Positions 54,521-64,000 of a DNA stretch of 64,000 bases are shown here, piece after piece. The notes under the pieces are model-generated. The model was not told the DNA's origin. It saw only the letters and a program-made list of their open reading frames with translations, and ran no database searches. Each line of letters begins with the position of its first letter. The stretch's first letter is position 1. Location of the stretch: positions 930,001 through 994,000 of the forward strand of contig JAKSGN010000002.1 of assembly GCA_024180945.1 (NCBI GenBank). The letters are read 5' to 3'. The stretch is from Macrophomina tecta (Eukaryota > Ascomycota > Dothideomycetes > Botryosphaeriales > Botryosphaeriaceae). Position numbers and translations under genes: made by a program.

Positions 54521-56994
54521 CTACCTCCTCACGCTTCGCCTTCCGCCGGCAGAAGAGAAGAGACCACTTGCATTCATAGAAACTGCGTCAGGTACAGCAT
54601 AAACACCCGTTCCACGAGCTTGGTGCTGGTAGAAGGAAGGTGTTGCGTGGCCTCGTGAGGCATGAGCCACGTCCAGTGCATCGTCCCTAGTTAACGTTCT
54701 TTGTGAGTTTTGTCTCGGTGCGAATTGAGAGATGAGCTGCATACGCGGCGTCTGGTAAGGCCGAGGCATTGGTCTGGTATTCCGGGGAGGCGGCATTGCG
54801 TTGAAATAGGATGATGAAAGTCGAGGCTCTTCCGGTAGTTTGGCGAAGCCTTGACTAGATCTTTGTGGGTTATGTGGGGTAAATGAACCATTGAAAGTAC
54901 CAGTACGATGCGTAGCTGTTCCGCTTCCTTGAAATAGCGGCTTGCTTCGTCTACGATCGTATGGCACATTGACGAAAGAGAGACTGTTTAAGCTCCGCTG
55001 TTGACTCCAATCGGATTGATATGCTCTGGCTTGAGCCTGGGTTCTTTCCGATACAGTCCCTATACGAGCGTTCGCCGATAGACCGGCAACACCAGGACTG
55101 AGAACAGACCGAGCTTCACCACCCTGGAACCTTGTGGACAATGGACTTGAGTATTGGTTCCGGAGTGTTAATTTTTGGGCTACTTGTGGCCTATTCCGAA
55201 GAGGAGTGACAGGATCATGAGATAGGATGTGAGCCTGTGTCAGTTGCTGATTATACTGCGAATGATCAGCGTGTTTCAATGTATTTCGTCCGTGGTCATT
55301 GCTGCGAGTTGCTAGCCAGGCCGTAGGCTGTCGATCCAGCCCTGACTGTGACTGCGCTCCAAGTATCGCGCGGTTCTCTAAGTGGCGCATACCCAGTAGC
55401 CCACTGTCCTCCGGGCTCTTATCATAAATATGATACGAGTTTCCATCCTTGTGAGGGCCATCAAGTCGCTGGGTTGAGCCTTGATGGAACCGTTCTGTCC
55501 GGGGATTCAACAATTGCAACATCGGTCCTTGCCCGCTTGCTCGTGCTCTTTGCGCCGGGACGACTCCAGCACCAGTCATGAGATATTCCTTCGTTTTGTA
55601 CGCATTTCCCTGCAGCCGTGGAATCTCACTTATGCCAGGTTCGCCGTTCCCGACTTCACAATGTTCTCCAATTTCCTCTTTAAAAGCTTGTGATTGCTGT
55701 GCGTGGGAAAGGACCGGAGGGGGAATATCTGATCCTGGAACATCGGGAAAGTCTGGTACGATGCTTCCGGGACTCGTCGTCCGTGGAACCTCGGGGCGAT
55801 CGTGTGGTGGGCCTTCGTAATGGGAGCCGAGACTCGGTCTATCATATTCAGAAAGTTTCCTCTTACGCCCAGAGCTCGATCCCGAAATATACGTTTGGGC
55901 TTGGGAGTACACACTATCGTTGGTAGGAAAATGTCGGGATCCGTGTGAGGCTGGCAGCCGAGCTCTACCCTTTGCATATTTCGTCTGCGTGTTATCCGCA
56001 GGTACCCTGTTTGTCCTAGTATGGGCACCATTGCTTCGTTGGCCAGGCGTGCTTGTGGTTGCATTTCTTGTGTTATTCGCCGCCTCTCTGTATGCGTAAT
56101 CTCTCTTTGGAACTGCATAGCCAAGCTGTTCGAGCTGACCTCTAAGTTCGTTGACTTCTCTGCTTGAAATCAGCTCAAGCCAATTATTAGCGGCGGAACA
56201 ACCAACGACGTACCCCATCACCAAGGGCCATTGCTTGAGATAGTGCGTGAGCCTAGGCATCCGCTCTTTCCACTTCTTCATCTCCGCCTGAGCGTCCTCC
56301 AGCGATACCAGCTTTGCTTTGAGCTCCATGTTCTGCTTAGTCAAGGTCTGGTTCTCAGCTTCTACACGCTTTGCGCTCGTATCAACTTGGCGCGCGGCTT
56401 CCTCCAGCAGCTGATTCTTCGAATACATCGATGTACCATAGCGAATGAGTGACATGTATTGGAACTGAAGGTGTAAGCTGAAAGTATGAGAGAGAAGGCT
56501 TGTTCGCTCACCTTCAGCGCTTCCATCCGGACACCATGGCCATGGAGCTTCACCGGTGGCGATTGAAACAACGGTTCAGGTATTTCCGGGTCATAATTTC
56601 CCTGCTGAAGACCTCGCACTGCGTACAATGCCTTCGGCCGGACGTCATTCGATTTCTGAGAGCAATACGGACATGGAGCCCGAGGGCATTCCCCCTTGGG
56701 ATGGAACGGCGCGCCTGTGGCGAGAACCTCGTCAGCCTGTCACAGCGTAATACTCCGAGTACATCAGGCTCCAAACTTACCACCGCCTTCGAGATGTCTT
56801 CCACAGGTCAGGTGCATGCACGCTGTGAGCCATAAGCAGGTAATGTGTTGATTCGAAGTACGAGCTCGGCCGTCGTGAAAGTCGGTCTCAAGTGCGCTGT
56901 CGTAAATATCGGAGATGCTGGCCTGGCATATATCGCACGTGAAGATGATGTCCAGCGCCGAAGCGGACTGGTTCGAGCTCTCCACAGGCGTCAT
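54521..56994 (-). CDS. RING-type zinc finger / coiled-coil protein
   Basis: Three exons, complement(54521..56464, 56512..56714, 56781..56994), 786 aa. The spliced N-terminus carries a Cys/His finger: FTCDICQASI, then HITCLWLTACMHLTCGRHLEGGG, then CPRAPCPYCSQ, a RING-like spacing with a loop before the second pair. A coiled coil follows (about 145-210: KNQLLEEAARQVDT, AENQTLTKQNMELKAKLVSLEDAQAEMKKW). The remaining 550 residues are Ser/Gln/Pro/Arg-rich and disordered with a basic GRKRKL. RING, coiled coil and a long disordered tail is the order seen in Zip3/HEI10-type meiotic crossover ligases; this is architecture only, and a generic E3 ligase is equally possible. Confidence 0.82.
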
Positions 56995-57469
56995 GCCTGC
57001 CGGGTGGGATTGATCGTCGCAGTGTTGCGCGGGTGACGTGAAAAGTCAGCCAGACGCGAATGCACGCTTGCCTTTCGGAGCCAGCAGCTACCATGCTCTT
57101 GGAGCGAGAACCCCGCGACAATTGAACTGACAACGCTCAAAGAAATATTGTAAATTCGCAAGGCTCGCCGCAACGCTGCGAATTCCTGGCAGCAGAAATC
57201 TGAGAACGCTTAGACAAGGCCCCGGTTGCATGGCCATTGCTGTCCTTGCCTAATCTGAGAGGAACCTACCGTTTACAGCCGCAGACTGACGCGTGGTGCG
57301 CTTTTCCCGTATTCTCAGTCCAGATCCGCAGAATCCACAATAGCTCGAGTCTCAGTGGTGCAAAAAACAAAAAAAAAAACAAAAAAAAAAAAAATGAATC
57401 ACATCTTCATCCTGTGCTATATTTACACAAGCAAGCCAAGCTTCTATTCTCTTTTCCCCATTGCCGCAC
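56995..57469. other. Intergenic with A-rich tract
   Basis: A-rich sequence at 57362-57394; otherwise no gene. It contains the promoter of the RING protein (-) and the 3' end of the complex I gene (-). Confidence 0.45.
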
Positions 57470-58311
57470 CTACACGAAAGTCCTGCAAGGGTAGCTGCAA
57501 ATCAACATGGTGTCAGCAATCTCGCTCCTCCAGCCCGTTCACAGTACTGGAAGAACTCACCTGTCGCCATACGACTGCTCCTCCGCCGAGTTCAAATCAT
57601 ACTTCTTCTCGCCCAGCTTGTTCGTAGAGTGGTGACCGCTCGGCAGCGGGGGGAGGCCATTCTCGCCCAGCACGCTCGCGACAGCGCCCTTCTCTTTCTC
57701 AAAGAAAGCGGCCAGCCCCTTCTCGCCCTCATCCTTCACAGCGACAAGCTTGTTCTTGCCCTCCTCGCCAATCAGCTCGACCTTCTCGTTCGCGGCGCTG
57801 CCAACGCTCAGCAGGCCGACGACGTCCGCCTGCTTGACCGTGGCGAGGCGCGGGTACGCGCGGCGCACGTCGCGCTTCCAGTACGGGTTGTCGGCGAGGT
57901 CGGCGGCCGGCACCGTGACCGGGTCATCGTACGTCGTCGGGTCGAGCGCGCCCGGCGGCGGGTTGCGGAATTGCGGGTTCAGCGGCACGCCGGTGCTGCG
58001 CTTCGGGTCGACGGCGAGGACGTTGCTGATGCGGGCCCAGATGCCTTCGGGTTGCACGGTGTATTTCTATGATGGCCCCCGGCCAAGTCAATTAGATGGC
58101 CTGAGCCTCAGAAGTACAGAGCACATTGCAATGAGGCTCCGCGGCCCGCATTCCGATACCATTCGTGGATGGAAAGCTGGGGTCCGCCAGGGTGGCGGAG
58201 GAGGCTTTCTGGGATGGGCAGGTGGGACAGCGTGGACGAGGGGAGCGAGCGCACCTTGAAAGAGGCAGCCTGGGCGACCTTGCCCGCGGCGGCCTTGACC
58301 GGTTGCGACAT
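57470..58311 (-). CDS. Complex I 21 kDa-type subunit (NADH:ubiquinone oxidoreductase)
   Basis: Three exons, complement(57470..57494, 57561..58066, 58255..58311), 195 aa. Exon 1 gives MSQPVKAAAGKVAQAASFK. Exon 2 starts KYTVQPEGIWARISNVLAVD and has STGVPLNPQFRNPPPGALDP, YDDPVTVPAADLADNPYWKRDVRRAYPRL and KQADVVGLLSVGSAA. The 8-residue last exon gives YPCRTFV. These are the signature blocks of the fungal NADH:ubiquinone oxidoreductase 21 kDa subunit (PF10785), an accessory subunit of mitochondrial complex I. The second intron is long (188 nt). This housekeeping gene marks the more conserved right end of the window. Confidence 0.88.
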
Positions 58312-58627
58312 AGTGGCGTGTGGAGGCGTAGAGAGTGGAGAGTGTCGATGGCCGTGGAAGTTGGAGGTGCCGCCGACCGTGATGCGACTCTGTCTTGGCG
58401 GGTGTTCAAGTAAGCTTGGCTCCTGATTGGCTGGACTCTTTGATGCCTCAGGCCCGCAAGCCTCCTCTCACTCCAGCTGCGTACACTAAGCACCGGAGCC
58501 GAGACGAAAGAAAAGAATTCCAATTATCCTCCGGTAAAGCTAGCCAAACTCTACTGACAGCAACTGTAGCAAAAGAAATGCCTCGGTAACAATACGCTCA
58601 TTCCCCACATGGAACCTCCGCAGACCT

Positions 58628-61600
58628 CTACCCTTGCAATCTGGCGCTTTCGCCTTCCTCAAGGTCATGCAAGAACCTCATCAAGTCCATTGCCGAACCC
58701 TCCACACCACCAACGCTAAGGAAGCTATGATTCCTTGCAAGAGCTTCCCTCGTCCTCAATGCGCTATTGCTGTAGCTTCCAGACTTCGCCCTCCGCTTCG
58801 CTTTCTCCGCATTCTCGGCAGCTTGTGCGAGGATGCCGTCCAAATGCCCGGTGCTGGCGACGCGAAACGCAGAACTGCCAGATCTGCACTTCTCATGCTC
58901 GTAAGCTGTCGATTCCTCACTAGTGGCGCAAGCGTTCGCATCCTCCGAGCTGCCGAAGTTTGGGACCTGCACGCAAGCCTCGTACATCTGCGAAAACAGT
59001 CGTGCATCGGAGCGCCATTCGTCCGATGAGGTATGGTGTGCACGCTTTGTGTGTTTTGAAGCAAGTGACCGCTCGAGCTTCTTCTCAGGTACCTCCTCGA
59101 ATAGCTTCACCGGGATCAGCTCCAAGAAGTTGTCTCGCGTTTTCTCTGGAACAGGGATCGCAGTGTCCGCCGTTAATCTCTCCGTAGAATTTTCTCCCTG
59201 CCTCGCCAATCGTATTGGGCTGATCATAGTCTTCTGCCTCCCATCTTCAGCACCTTCACGCCATTCTTGGCTCGGCGAGCTGTAGCGTGTCCAAGTACGC
59301 GCGTTGTTCCACCACTCGCTTGAGCTGTCTGCCTTCCTGAGGAGCCTGTGAGTCTCCTGTCCTGGTTCGTTCTCGAATGCATGTGTCCAAATGCGGGCAT
59401 TAGCGGTCCAGGATCCGTCTGAGCTGTCAGTATTCGCTTCCTGCCGACGACTGGGTGATATTCTCCCTCGCACGGTGGAGATTTGTCCGGAATCTTCTAC
59501 TTTGGGTTGCCCTGCTTCATGCTCTTCATTTCGTAGTGTCGAAGTCTCAGCTCTTGAGTTCGCACCGTCAGTCTGCAATCGAGTGGCGTCCGGGATATTG
59601 AACGTCACGGGTGAGAACACCGGTGGCAGCATCTCCAATTCTGGATGCTCCAGAGTACCACCCTCAGCAATAGAACTGCGATGTCCATGTCCGTGCTTCC
59701 TGAACTCCTCGCTCTGACTCCGGAACAAACCAATATAATGCTTGAGGAAGCCAAAGTTCCGGCTGAAAGTCATGCTCTTACTCTTCGACATGCCACTATG
59801 ACTCGTTGATTTCTTTTTTGATCTCAAGGCCGTGAGCCGCTTCATCGCGCCGCGACTATGCTGTTCGCCTTCGGTGGAATCCCCGTCTTCGACAATGGAC
59901 GGGTTGGGTTCGTAAGCAAAGTCGCGCGTTCTCACATCGTCCGTAGCTCCTGCAGGGCCAGTTCGCTGCTCTCGTGTATGGCTGGGATAGCGACCCCATG
60001 CACCCAGGCCGCCCAGATCAATATCTGGGAGTGTGGTTCCGCCCCAGTTGCCAATATGCAAACCTGGCTCTATAGACACAATATTGGGCTGCCAGGTGAG
60101 CGAAGCGCAGGGAGACATGCCAGTAGTTGGTCCCGGTGATCCAGATATCCGATCTTGTCGCAAGTCATCTCCATGCATGTTGCTCTTTTCCCTTTGACGC
60201 GCCAGCTCTTCTCCGAAATCAGAATCAAGTGGATCAAGCATCACCGTGGGCGATCGTTGAAGTCCGGGGCTCCTCTCTCCGAACGAGAAACCAAGGCCGA
60301 TGGCAGGACCTTTACCCTTCCGGTCACTCTGTTTTGACTTCGTGCTGATGGCGCTGCCACTTCCACTGCGCTCTCGGAACAAACCGCGGGTTTCGGATTT
60401 ACCCCCCTTCTCAGGAGACAAAAACATTGCGTTCCTCTCCTCGTGATGCTTCTGCAGAGCCTTCTCCCAAACTGCATTTTGACCAAGGACGCGCCCATCA
60501 CGATCGTCACTGATCAGCCATGAGCGCGACAAACGGCCCAGACGGTGTTCTTCAATTGCTTCAGAAGCCATGGAGTCTTTTGCAGCACCGCCATGATCAC
60601 ACCCATGGCCATGGCCATGAGTATCTAACGTATGGCGTTCGTCGGAAGTCTGAGCATCGGGATGCTCACGGAGGCGGTGTTGATTCCCTGACTGAGGAGA
60701 ATCTGAAGGCCCGTCTGTACCTCTTCGCATTTGAAAAGTTGTTTGCACAGCCTCACCTTTGTGGCCATCCAAGGGAAGATGCGCCTCAGACTTCGATGTT
60801 TTGCTGGCATGGATTGCAGGGTTGTGAGATGCCCGACGCAGATTCGCGTATGTTTTGCTACGGAGAAATGAGAACGTCGAAAATCTCTTGCTGGGGTTCT
60901 TGACACTTGAAGTCTTCTTCCCTTTCTTGGCGCTGCTTGGCTCTTTGGACGGAAGGGGTGTTACTTTTTGCGCTTGCGGTGTTTTTTCATTCGAAAGGGG
61001 GGGTTCCACAGCAGTGATTGGGGTAATATCCAGGGATGAGTCTGTCATCTGTTCGTGCACCTGTTGCTCGGGCCTTAGACGCTCATCCTCTCCAGCCTCG
61101 GCCGCCTGCTCGGATGAGCCTGATTTCTGACAGGAAGGGTGTTTGCACTCGTATTCATAGACGCCCATCCTTTGTGGATCTTCTGGATCGATTGCGGTTG
61201 TGAACGTCAGACCCGTATCAGCCCTGATCAACTCAGGCATTGAGCTTTCCTGCGGAAAGGCGCCAGGCATTGTCGTATCATCGCCTTCTTTCTTGTTTTC
61301 GGCCTTATCCGGTTGTCCGCCCACCCTGAGAGACTCAACATCCGCAAGATTCAATACTTCGTACCCAGCCTTTCTCACGTGGCCACTGCCACCTGGAGTT
61401 GACGGGCTGTCAGAACTATTCAGCTTTGAAGCAGCCTGGGTACTCGCCATACTGTTCTGCCTCGTCGAATAAATCGAGCTCGGCTCGTACGCCATTTCAC
61501 TTGCCACATAGACGCTGCTTGGCACGGCTGACACGACGTTTCCCCAACCTTCAGGGATGCGCTCACTTGCAAAGCCCGACGAGGACCCACGCAGCGCCCT

Positions 61601-63214
61601 TACCACCACCATATGGTCTCTGTGCTGTGCATGTGGTTGCTGTACATCAAACCCGCTTGAAGTAGGAAAGCTGCCTCTTGCAGAGCGGTTGCGCAGGTGT
61701 GGGTGCGAGCTGACTGCACCAGAAGTTGTATGTGAGATGCCTGATAGTGTAGACTCGGAACGTAAGTGCTGCGAGATACGCATGTCATGCAAGTGCACGC
61801 TTGCGCTTTCCGAGTTGATCAAGCTGCTGGGCGGGAGATTGACTGATGCACGGCGACCCGCGCTCAGATTGAGGCTAGGAAAGTTCTGCGCAGCGGGCTG
61901 CGGCACCTCCAACGGGGCCTGTTCAGTGGCTTCACTTCTCTGAGGGGTACATGAAGTCGAATGGGTGGCAAGACGCGTTTGGGTCAACAACCTAAGGCGC
62001 TGTTGTTCGTCGAGTTCATTCTGTTCCTCGGCCTGGTTCTCTGGGATATTACTTTCAAACGCGCTGAGTCCCACCCTGGGTCCTGCGGTACTATTGGTGG
62101 AAGTTCGCCAGGCCTTGCTATTGAAAGATGATGAGACACTTGGGATCTCCATTGGATTGAGGTTCGGCGTGCTTTGCACTACTGATTCTGCAGACTTTGA
62201 GCGCTTCGGTAAATGTTGCTCAGCAAGCTTCTTCCATGGGCTACCTCGTCCGCTGGGTTGATAGAGTTGGCGAAGGTCTTCGACACTAACGTTACAGGAC
62301 GGTAAGATGCCCAAATCCGAGAGGTGTTCGGGTATCCTTAAAGAAATGACGGGGGCACTGCTGCTGGGTTCACCCCATCTGTAGTGACACGCGTCAGATA
62401 ATTCCATCATAATTCGGGATAGGTTGACTCACCCATACGGCTCACCAGCGCCTTTCCCACCCCAATCGATGCTACTGACATCTCCTCTTCGATCTGTGCT
62501 GCGCTTGCTCCTCACGGGAGACATCCTTGCTTTGCCTTTATCGCCATTAGGTAGAACTACTGTCTTCGTCAGGTGCTCGACTACACTGTCTCTGATGTCG
62601 GTAAGACTTGCAGCATCCGAATCGTACGTTTGACTGAGCAACACTTCACCTGTCTCGGGGCTGGCGGTGTTCAGTTCGGCCGGCGTGGTAAAGTTTCCCT
62701 TGGCTTTGTCTTTTCCTTTGTTTTTGGCTTGAGCTTTCCTGTCGCTGTCGCGATTCTGCTGATGCTGTTCTTTCTGTTCTCGATCTCTGGCGGCTGCTGT
62801 CTTCCTGAGGTTAGAGAGGCTTAGGTTTGACTTGCTCAGATCTCGTGTCAGACGCTTGAACAGGGCCATTTTCTTGGGCCTGTCCCCATCGATGCCTTCA
62901 GTGGCGGTGGCAGGCCTCGAGGGTGGGGTTTTCAAAAGCGTCATGCTGGAAGCGCGACGAGCAGATGGAGGCAATGTGGAACCTGCTTCAGCAAATATCT
63001 GCTGCAGCTCTAGCAAACCATCTCCAATAGGTGATGCGTAGGAATCCCAGTGATGAGGAAGCGTTTGTGGTTGTTGTTGTTGCGTTGCAGGATTGCTACC
63101 AGGTGCGGAGGGCGGTTGTGAGCGGCGCCTGAAGGGTAACGGAGAGCCCGAGCGCGAGTCTGTATCCTCTGCCGTGCAGCAAAGCTTTTCTGCAACCCCA
63201 GTTGGCGGAGACAT
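58628..63214 (-). CDS. Large disordered fungal protein, unknown
   Basis: Two exons, complement(58628..62378, 62433..63214), 1510 aa. The 54-nt intron (GTGAGT...CTACAG) joins GAGEPYG to WGEPSSSAPVISLRIPEHL. The protein is rich in Ser, Arg, Glu and Gln and looks disordered over most of its length. Better-formed patches include KKMALFKRLTRDLSKSNLSLSNLRK near residue 120 and a C-terminal patch ending MDLMRFLHDLEEGESARL. Basic KKGKKTS and KRFSTFSFLRSK stretches could be nuclear or membrane-binding. No catalytic domain is recognisable. Length, single-intron structure and composition are typical of fungal-specific regulatory or scaffold proteins. Confidence 0.8.
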
Positions 63215-64000
63215 ATTGACGGCGATGGTTCTGGTTCAAAGGGGTTCGTTCGGTGAGCTTGAGACGGTTGAGGGAGACGGAAAGTCCTATCCAACTCGTT
63301 TCCTTGATGTTGGATTGCGTGCAGCTCGGCGCCAAAGTATGCGCTTGGCCGCCACAGCGGTCTGGTTTGCTCAACAGCACGAGACGTGTGGTGTCCGGCG
63401 GAATATGAGATGTCTCGGGAATATGACCCCGACTGGGCAATGGAGAAGTAACAGACGTGAAATTAGAGGATTCAGCAACGCGGCTTGACGCGCGAGAGAA
63501 GAAAGAGCTGGTCGCCGCAGGCTTGCAAAATAGGAGCGAGCACGTACTCGACGTGGGAAGGCACCGATAAACCCCTGTGAAGAAGGAAGCCGTGGCTTGT
63601 CAGAACGACGGCGCCGAGCAATCGCACGCAAAGGAAGCCGTCGTGCAAAACGACAACCAGGATTGCGAGTACCTCCGCAAGCAATGCGCTTAGCTACAGC
63701 CTAACGTTCTCAAGAAGTGAGGGTACGGCGGGTTGCGGCCCTAACTCAGCGAAGGGCGAGAGATCCCGTTAAGCAACGGATCCATAGCGCAGTGTATCAT
63801 GCCTTATGTCTGCCAAATTTGAGAGGTATGCCAGACTACGAATGCGCCGAGGGTCACTGGATTGAACTTCGTTCTCAGGAAATACAAATCTTCATTCCTA
63901 ACAATTGGCATGCTTCATGCCATCTTCACTGGAGTGGCATTCTCCTCATACAGATGCTGGTCTTGGACCCAGGCTGCAACACCTGGCGTGCAGAGTGTTC
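63215..64000. other. Right-edge sequence upstream of the large gene
   Basis: It should contain the promoter and leader of the 1510-residue protein. No gene is supported; a neighbouring gene could begin past the window edge. Confidence 0.45.

Noticed and set aside
1..64000. Secondary-metabolite cluster, CRISPR array, tRNA or rRNA genes
   Set aside because: No core synthase, no regular spacer repeats, and no tRNA/5S-like boxes were recognised on either strand.

Overview
This is nuclear DNA of a filamentous ascomycete (Pezizomycotina). The genes are dense and monocistronic, with short 46-80 nt GT-AG introns that often carry CTAAC/CTGAC-like branch sites. The families are typically fungal: LaeA-like methyltransferases, a But2-domain secreted protein, an S28 peptidase, a berberine-bridge-type oxidase, DAL5-type and TRI12-like transporters, and the fungal complex I 21 kDa subunit. 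Nothing is laid out as a bacterial operon. Class or genus cannot be fixed from the sequence alone.

Layout. 0.85-1.9 kb: secreted GH5 glucanase (-). 4.1-5.5 kb: eight-exon LaeA-like methyltransferase (+). 6.9-9.0 kb: TRI12-like efflux MFS (+). 9.25-11.2 kb: remnants of a RidA-like gene (-) and an SDR (+). 11.3-13.2 kb: secreted FAD oxidase (-). 13.7-14.7 kb: intact SDR (+). 15.2-15.95 kb: frameshifted beta-propeller (SMP-30-like) remnant (+). 17.4-18.2 kb: But2-domain secreted protein (+). 18.5-19.4 kb: Dabb-GFA fusion (-). 21.2-22.6 kb: alpha/beta hydrolase (+). 23.2-24.6 kb: MDR oxidoreductase (+). 24.8-28.8 kb: divergent pair of a flavin monooxygenase (-) and a DAL5-type permease (+). 29.1-31.1 kb: protein with a tandemly duplicated domain (+). 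32.2-33.9 kb: Liz1/Seo1-like MFS (+). 34.3-35.8 kb: membrane-anchored cupredoxin (+). 36.5-39.1 kb: small secreted protein and FAD oxidoreductase (both -). 40.0-41.9 kb: MFS with a decayed 5' end (+). 43.0-47.2 kb: nucleoside hydrolase gene split by a complete hAT transposon. 47.6-49.9 kb: S28 peptidase (+). 50.2-53.9 kb: divergent O-methyltransferase (-) and a second LaeA-like methyltransferase (+). 54.5-63.2 kb: RING/coiled-coil protein, complex I subunit and a 1510-residue disordered protein (all -).

The left three quarters look like accessory sequence: secreted enzymes, transporters, oxidoreductases, four decayed genes and a transposon. The last 10 kb is more conserved and housekeeping in character. 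No PKS, NRPS or terpene synthase is present, so the tailoring-type genes do not form a complete secondary-metabolite cluster here.

The strongest single observation is the 2725-bp hAT element at 43603-46327. It has matching terminal inverted repeats, an 8-bp target duplication and an uninterrupted two-exon transposase. It sits inside one codon of a nucleoside hydrolase gene whose other exons are all still intact. All splice junctions below were read by eye from frame continuity, splice consensus and family resemblance; no alignment was run.
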